From positions 1-64,000 of the forward strand of contig JAJYDT010000007.1 in assembly GCA_021777335.1 (NCBI GenBank): a stretch of 64,000 bases of DNA. Direction: 5' to 3'. Below the pieces are notes generated by a model. That model searched no databases. It saw only the letters and a list, made by a program, of their open reading frames with translations, and was not told the origin of the DNA. Shown piece by piece: positions 59,625 through 64,000 of this stretch (its first letter is position 1; each line of letters starts with the position of its first letter). Both the position numbers and the translations under genes were made by a program. The stretch comes from Pseudomonadota bacterium. GTDB lineage: Bacteria > Pseudomonadota > Gammaproteobacteria > Acidiferrobacterales > Acidiferrobacteraceae.

Positions 59625-62213
59625 ATGAAGAGTAGTGACATCCGGCAGCGTTTCCTGCAATTTTTCGAGGAACGGGACCATCGCATTGTGCCCGGCAGCT
59701 CGCTCGTGCCCGCCAACGATCCGACGTTGCTCTTTACGAATGCTGGTATGGTGCAGTTCAAAGAGACATTCCTTGGACACGAACGCAGAGCCTACCGCCG
59801 CGCGGCCAGCGCGCAGCGCTGTGTGCGCGCAGGGGGAAAACATAACGACCTCGAGAATGTGGGCTACACTGCGCGTCACCACACGTTTTTCGAGATGCTT
59901 GGAAATTTCAGTTTTGGGGACTACTTCAAACGTGAGGCCATCCGCTTCGCTTGGGAGTTCCTCGTAAGTACTCTCAAGTTGCCACCTGAACGGCTCTGGG
60001 TCACGGTATTTGAGGAAGATGACGAGGCGGTCTCGGTGTGGCTTGATGAGTTGTGCGTAGACCGTAATCGTTTCGCACGCATCGGTGCTAAGGACAACTT
60101 CTGGTCAATGGGCGACACCGGCCCGTGCGGCCCGTGCTCCGAAATCTTTTATGACCATGGTCCCGAGGTTCCGGGCGGCCCGCCTGGAACCCCAGAAGCC
60201 GACGGTGACCGGTACGTTGAGATCTGGAACCTCGTGTTTATGCAGTTTGACCGAGACGTGCAGGGGCGCTATCACCCGTTGCCGAAGCCCTCAGTCGATA
60301 CTGGCATGGGACTGGAGCGTCTCGCTGCGGTCATGCAGGGAGTACACAGCAATTATGATACCGACCTCTTCCAGGGATTAATTCGGTTTGCAGCCGATGC
60401 GCTTGAGGTCAAGGATCGGTCCGACAAGTCGCTGAACGTGCTCGCCGACCATATCCGTGCTGCGGGATTTCTCGTAACCGATGGGGTGGTGCCAAGTAAT
60501 GAGGGGCGCGGCTACGTGTTACGGAGGATTATCCGCCGCGCGCTGCGCCACGGAAACCGGCTGGGGGCGCGTGAGCCATTTTTCCACGAGCTTCTCGCCC
60601 CGCTCGTCACCGAAATGGGAGGCGCATATCCGGAGTTGGTGCTCGGGCAGGAACGAGCTGCGAAGGTTTTGAGGCAGGAGGAGGAGCGCTTTGCCGAGAC
60701 CCTCACGCAGGGGTTGAAGATCCTTGAGGAGGATATCGCGCGTCTGAATGGGCGAACGCTCCCTGGTGAAAGTATCTTTCGTCTCTATGACACCTATGGT
60801 TTTCCAGTTGACCTTACCGCTGACATCGCGCGTGAGCGCGGGTTTTCACTCGACATGGCAGGCTTCGAGCGGGCAATGGATGAGCAGCGCGCCCGCGCGC
60901 GGGCCGCAGGCGCCTTCAAGGGCGTTTATGAGGGCGCACAGGAGGGTATTGCCACCGAGTTCTCAGGGTATGAGACCACTGAAGACGAGGGGGTTGTGCA
61001 GCGCATTACCCGCGAAGGCGTTGTGGTAGAAAAGCTTGAAGCGGGAGAGGACGGGATTGTCTACCTCGACCGCACGCCGTTTTATGCCGAATCTGGTGGT
61101 CAGGTCGGAGACCGCGGCTGGCTGCTTACGTCTCATGGTGCATTCAAGGTCAATGATACGCATAAGGGCCACGCACATGTCGGCCAAGTGAGTAAAGGGC
61201 ATATCGCGGTCGCGGACCGGGTTGCATGCGAGATCGACCGCGACCGGCGCAAGAAAGTGGCCTACAACCATTCTGCAACGCATCTCTTGCATGCGGCACT
61301 GCGCCGGATCCTCGGAGATCACGTCCAGCAAAAAGGGTCACTGGTCGAACCCGAGCGGTTGCGGTTCGATTTCGTGCACTTTGAACCCTTGACTGCGGAG
61401 CAGATAGAAGACGTCGAGCGCGATGTGAACCGTGTGATCCGAGAGAACTGCGACGTTGAGACCCGGCTCATGGCGGTTGACGAGGCAATCGCCTCGGGCG
61501 CGCTCGCGCTCTTTGGTGAAAAGTACGGTGAGGAGGTTAGGGTAGTGGCGCTTGGCGGTTTTTCAACTGAGCTTTGCGGAGGCACCCATGTTGTGCGAAG
61601 CGGCGATATTGGTCTTTTCAAGATTGTTTCGGAGTCCGGTGTTGCTGCGGGCATCCGGCGCATCGAGGCCGTGACCGCGGACGCGGCGCTCGACTATGTG
61701 GTGGCTACCGAGCGGCGGCTCCGGCGCGTTTCTGCCCTCCTCAAGGTGACGCCGGACGAGACTGAACGGCGTGTTGAACAAATGAATCAGCGGATCCGGG
61801 TGCTCGAGAAAGAGGTGAGTCAGCTCCAGGCGAAACTTGCGGCAGGTGTTGGCGATGACCTCCTCTCTCGCGCCGAGCTGGTAAATGGCGCCCGTGTGCT
61901 CGCGGCGCGTCTTGAGGGTGCTGATAGCAAGGCGCTACGCGAAGCGCTCGACCGGCTGAAGACACGGCTTGGGTCAGGTGCCATCGTGCTCGCGGCGGTT
62001 GATAGCGATCGACGGGTGACACTTGTCGCGGGCGTGACCAAGGATTTGACCGCACGCTTGCACGCGGGTGATCTCGTTAACCACGTGGCACGCCAAGTGG
62101 GCGGAAAGGGCGGGGGCCGGGCAGACATGGCTCAAGCCGGTGGCTCAGACCCAGATGGGCTCGATGCGGCGCTCTCAGGCGTCTGTGGTTGGGTAGCGCA
62201 GGTTCTGCAATAG
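59625..62213 (+). CDS. alaS: Alanyl-tRNA synthetase
   Basis: An 862-residue class II synthetase. The catalytic domain has [14 protein letters not shown] and [18 protein letters not shown]. The editing domain shows [12 protein letters not shown] and the zinc-binding CGGTHV, and the C-terminal dimerisation part is complete. The start ATG 59625 with AAAAGGA upstream gives the normal [12 protein letters not shown] beginning. Its place after recA-recX is typical of gammaproteobacteria. Confidence 0.97.
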   Translation: MKSSDIRQRFLQFFEERDHRIVPGSSLVPANDPTLLFTNAGMVQFKETFLGHERRAYRRAASAQRCVRAGGKHNDLENVGYTARHHTFFEMLGNFSFGDYFKREAIRFAWEFLVSTLKLPPERLWVTVFEEDDEAVSVWLDELCVDRNRFARIGAKDNFWSMGDTGPCGPCSEIFYDHGPEVPGGPPGTPEADGDRYVEIWNLVFMQFDRDVQGRYHPLPKPSVDTGMGLERLAAVMQGVHSNYDTDLFQGLIRFAADALEVKDRSDKSLNVLADHIRAAGFLVTDGVVPSNEGRGYVLRRIIRRALRHGNRLGAREPFFHELLAPLVTEMGGAYPELVLGQERAAKVLRQEEERFAETLTQGLKILEEDIARLNGRTLPGESIFRLYDTYGFPVDLTADIARERGFSLDMAGFERAMDEQRARARAAGAFKGVYEGAQEGIATEFSGYETTEDEGVVQRITREGVVVEKLEAGEDGIVYLDRTPFYAESGGQVGDRGWLLTSHGAFKVNDTHKGHAHVGQVSKGHIAVADRVACEIDRDRRKKVAYNHSATHLLHAALRRILGDHVQQKGSLVEPERLRFDFVHFEPLTAEQIEDVERDVNRVIRENCDVETRLMAVDEAIASGALALFGEKYGEEVRVVALGGFSTELCGGTHVVRSGDIGLFKIVSESGVAAGIRRIEAVTADAALDYVVATERRLRRVSALLKVTPDETERRVEQMNQRIRVLEKEVSQLQAKLAAGVGDDLLSRAELVNGARVLAARLEGADSKALREALDRLKTRLGSGAIVLAAVDSDRRVTLVAGVTKDLTARLHAGDLVNHVARQVGGKGGGRADMAQAGGSDPDGLDAALSGVCGWVAQVLQ

Positions 62214-62280
62214 CGCCAATGTTTACGGGGATGGCGGAAGCAGATTTAATGCGCGCGTCTTATTGTTGGCGGGTTGTTTC

Positions 62281-63531
62281 ATGACCTTGATTGTTCAGAA
62301 GTTCGGAGGGACCTCGGTCGGCAGTATTGAGCGAATCAACGCGGTCGCTGACCGTGTGGTCAGAGCGCGCCTGGCTGGCCACGACATGGTGGTGGTGCTG
62401 TCTGCCATGAGCGGGGAGACCAATCGCCTGCTCGCGCTCGCCCATGACCTTCATAGCGACCCGCCAGCACGCGAGGTTGATGTGCTGCTTGCAACCGGCG
62501 AGCAGGTGACGATAGCGCTGCTCAGTATCGCACTCGCGCAACGTGGATGCGACGCACGGTCCTACACGGGGGCCCAGGTGCACATCCGTACGGACAACGT
62601 ACACGGGAAGGCGCGGATCTTGGACATCGATGATGCACGCGTGCGCGACGACCTGCGGAAGGGACGGGTTGTTGTTGTGGCCGGATTCCAGGGAGTCGAT
62701 GAGGACGGCAATATCACCACGCTTGGCCGGGGTGGATCCGACACCACCGCCGTGGCGATGGCTGCGGCGCTTAAAGCCGACGAGTGCCAGATATACACTG
62801 ATGTGGATGGTGTCTACACGACGGATCCCCGGATCGTTCCAGAGGCGCGTAGGCTCGAATGTATCACCGTTGAGGAGATGCTTGAGCTCGCAAGTCTGGG
62901 AGCAAAGGTGCTTCAGAGCCGTTCCGTCGAGTTTGCTGGGAAATATAAGGTGCCGCTACGGGTCCTATCGTCGTTCGACGATGGGCCAGGCACACTTATC
63001 ACTCATGAGGAGAGCGGGATGGAACAGGTGCTTATTTCAGGGATCGCCTTTAATCGTGACGAGGCCAAGTTGACCGTCAAAGGAGTCCCGGATCAGCCCG
63101 GGGTGGCATATGCAATTCTCGGGGTGGTGGCAGACGAGCACATCAATGTCGACATGATTATCCAGAACGTGGGTGCGGATGGGACGACCGATTTCACATT
63201 TACCGTCGATCGGACAGACTATCGCAAGGCCACCACTGTACTTGAGCAGATCGCAAAAAAGCTCAGGGCTCGTGAGGTAACCGGAGACGATAGGATCGCT
63301 AAGATCTCCGTCGTCGGCGTTGGCATGCGCTCTCACACCGGTGTGGCAAGTGTCATGTTCAAGGCGCTTGCGGATGAAGGTATCAACATCCAGATGATCT
63401 CGACGTCGGAGATCAAGATTTCGGTAGTGGTAGAGGAGAAATATCTCGAACTCGGGGTGCGTGCGCTGCACAGCGCCTTTGGACTAGAGAAGGGGCAGGT
63501 GCGCACTGGGTCCGTGACCCATTCGGCGTAA
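62281..63531 (+). CDS. lysC: Aspartate kinase
   Basis: A 416-residue enzyme making aspartyl phosphate for lysine, threonine and methionine. The kinase domain starts [11 protein letters not shown] and has the [12 protein letters not shown] and [14 protein letters not shown] blocks. Two C-terminal ACT domains (about 265-410) provide feedback control, as in the beta-type single-function aspartokinases. ATG 62281 is preferred. The order alaS-lysC-csrA-tRNA-Ser resembles Pseudomonas. Confidence 0.96.
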   Translation: MTLIVQKFGGTSVGSIERINAVADRVVRARLAGHDMVVVLSAMSGETNRLLALAHDLHSDPPAREVDVLLATGEQVTIALLSIALAQRGCDARSYTGAQVHIRTDNVHGKARILDIDDARVRDDLRKGRVVVVAGFQGVDEDGNITTLGRGGSDTTAVAMAAALKADECQIYTDVDGVYTTDPRIVPEARRLECITVEEMLELASLGAKVLQSRSVEFAGKYKVPLRVLSSFDDGPGTLITHEESGMEQVLISGIAFNRDEAKLTVKGVPDQPGVAYAILGVVADEHINVDMIIQNVGADGTTDFTFTVDRTDYRKATTVLEQIAKKLRAREVTGDDRIAKISVVGVGMRSHTGVASVMFKALADEGINIQMISTSEIKISVVVEEKYLELGVRALHSAFGLEKGQVRTGSVTHSA

Positions 63532-63547
63532 GTCCAAAGACTGTCTC

Positions 63548-63577
63548 TTGGGTGGGCAGTCATATGAATGGTAATAT
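63548..63577 (+). promoter_or_regulatory. Probable sigma-70 promoter before csrA
   Basis: TTGGGT at 63548-63553 and TAATAT at 63572-63577, with an 18-base spacer, lie in the 214-base gap between lysC and csrA. The position fits a dedicated csrA promoter with a long leader, which in other bacteria is a target of CsrA autoregulation. No second clear box was found. Confidence 0.4.
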
Positions 63578-63745
63578 AAACGAAACAGGCGGCTGGTGGT
63601 CGAAATCGCATAGGACCATCTCTCAAGACAACCGCGTGGTGGAGCGGGCGGCACAGGGAGTGGGTATCCGTTCAGGAAGAACGTGTTCCCGAGTTCCCTT
63701 AATTAACACGGGATTATCGGTCGCTACGAAAGACAGGGGTGCGCG

Positions 63746-63955
63746 ATGCTGATTTTGACCAGAAGGATAGGTGAGACGCTAAATATCGGGGACGAGGTAC
63801 AGGTGACCGTTTTGGGTATTAAAGGTAATCAAGTTCGCATTGGAGTGAGTGCGCCGAAAGAGGTACCGGTGCACCGCGAAGAGATCTACGAGCGGATCAA
63901 AAAAGAGAAAGAGGCAGGAAATGTTCCGCTGCAGGTCCAGCATAAAGAAGGCTGA
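63746..63955 (+). CDS. csrA: Carbon storage regulator CsrA
   Basis: A 69-residue dimeric RNA-binding protein that controls translation by binding GGA motifs in leaders. The sequence starts [18 protein letters not shown] and continues with [16 protein letters not shown], both fully conserved, including the arginine in the RNA-binding face (VHREE). In many bacteria CsrA controls GGDEF/EAL genes, so the two such genes here are plausible targets, by inference. The leader contains AGGGG before the ATG. Confidence 0.97.
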   Translation: MLILTRRIGETLNIGDEVQVTVLGIKGNQVRIGVSAPKEVPVHREEIYERIKKEKEAGNVPLQVQHKEG

Positions 63956-63988
63956 TCCACGTTTTGTCATCGCCGAGTAACGACTTAA

Positions 63989-64000
63989 GGAGAGATGGCC
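63989..64000 (+). tRNA. tRNA-Ser, 5-prime end only
   Basis: The last twelve bases, GGAGAGATGGCC, match the acceptor and first D-stem bases of bacterial tRNA-Ser genes (usually anticodon GCT), which commonly follow csrA in gammaproteobacteria. The window ends inside the gene, so the anticodon cannot be seen. Confidence 0.7.

Overview
The window looks like a chromosomal segment of a gammaproteobacterium with a GC-rich genome. Two stretches argue for this: queA-tgt-yajC-secD-secF and glyA-nrdR-ribD-ribE-ribBA-ribH-nusB-thiL-pgpA-cinA-recA-recX-alaS-lysC-csrA-tRNA-Ser. A RibBA with a ruined cyclohydrolase half, LolA, a Kdo hydroxylase and a PEP-CTERM surface protein also fit an outer-membrane-bearing gammaproteobacterium. 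The gene set recalls Acidiferrobacter-like or Ectothiorhodospira-like lineages, but that placement is inference only.

Region 1 (1-16.7 kb) is accessory and loosely packed, with several gene-free stretches of 360-890 bases. It opens with a decayed PEP-CTERM family (two broken units and one intact gene), a transposase-like fragment and a lone insertion-sequence end. Next come a large membrane c-di-GMP protein with a degenerate GGDEF and receiver domain, a class II aldolase homologue, a dienelactone hydrolase, an adenine deaminase and an exported cupredoxin. The last part is a possible metal block: an NRAMP relative with altered metal-site residues, a 63-residue membrane peptide, a NicO-like permease and an FAD/NAD reductase.

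Region 2 (16.7-30.2 kb) holds smr and trxB on the minus strand, then ald, ftsK, lolA and rarA on the plus strand. A dead IS1380-type element (four lesions) follows. Then comes a nucleotide-sugar group (UDP-sugar 4-epimerase, nucleotide-sugar dehydrogenase and a divergent epimerase) and a YbbN/CnoX thioredoxin-TPR protein.

Region 3 (30.2-42.9 kb) has tRNA-Glu(CTC), then pcnB-folK-deoxynucleoside kinase-panB-panC-panD, facing a phosphatase-like gene and a Kdo hydroxylase. A second transcription unit starts from a near-consensus sigma-70 promoter with a perfect 12-bp palindrome at the expected start point. It encodes an acetolactate-synthase-like ThDP enzyme, a branched-chain aminotransferase and a truncated haemoglobin. 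A dinucleotide-binding oxidoreductase pseudogene, a PAS-GGDEF-EAL gene and tRNA-Leu(CAA) follow.

Region 4 (43-64 kb) is compact core chromosome: queuosine synthesis, the Sec auxiliary proteins, an unrecognised 460-residue coiled-coil membrane protein, glyA-nrdR, riboflavin synthesis, nusB-thiL-pgpA-cinA, recA-recX-alaS, lysC and csrA. It ends in the first bases of a tRNA-Ser.

I found no CRISPR array, intact prophage or recognisable defence system. The most noteworthy candidates are the ThDP enzyme/aminotransferase/haemoglobin unit with its operator-like palindrome, the atypical NRAMP cluster, and the unrecognised membrane protein between secF and glyA.
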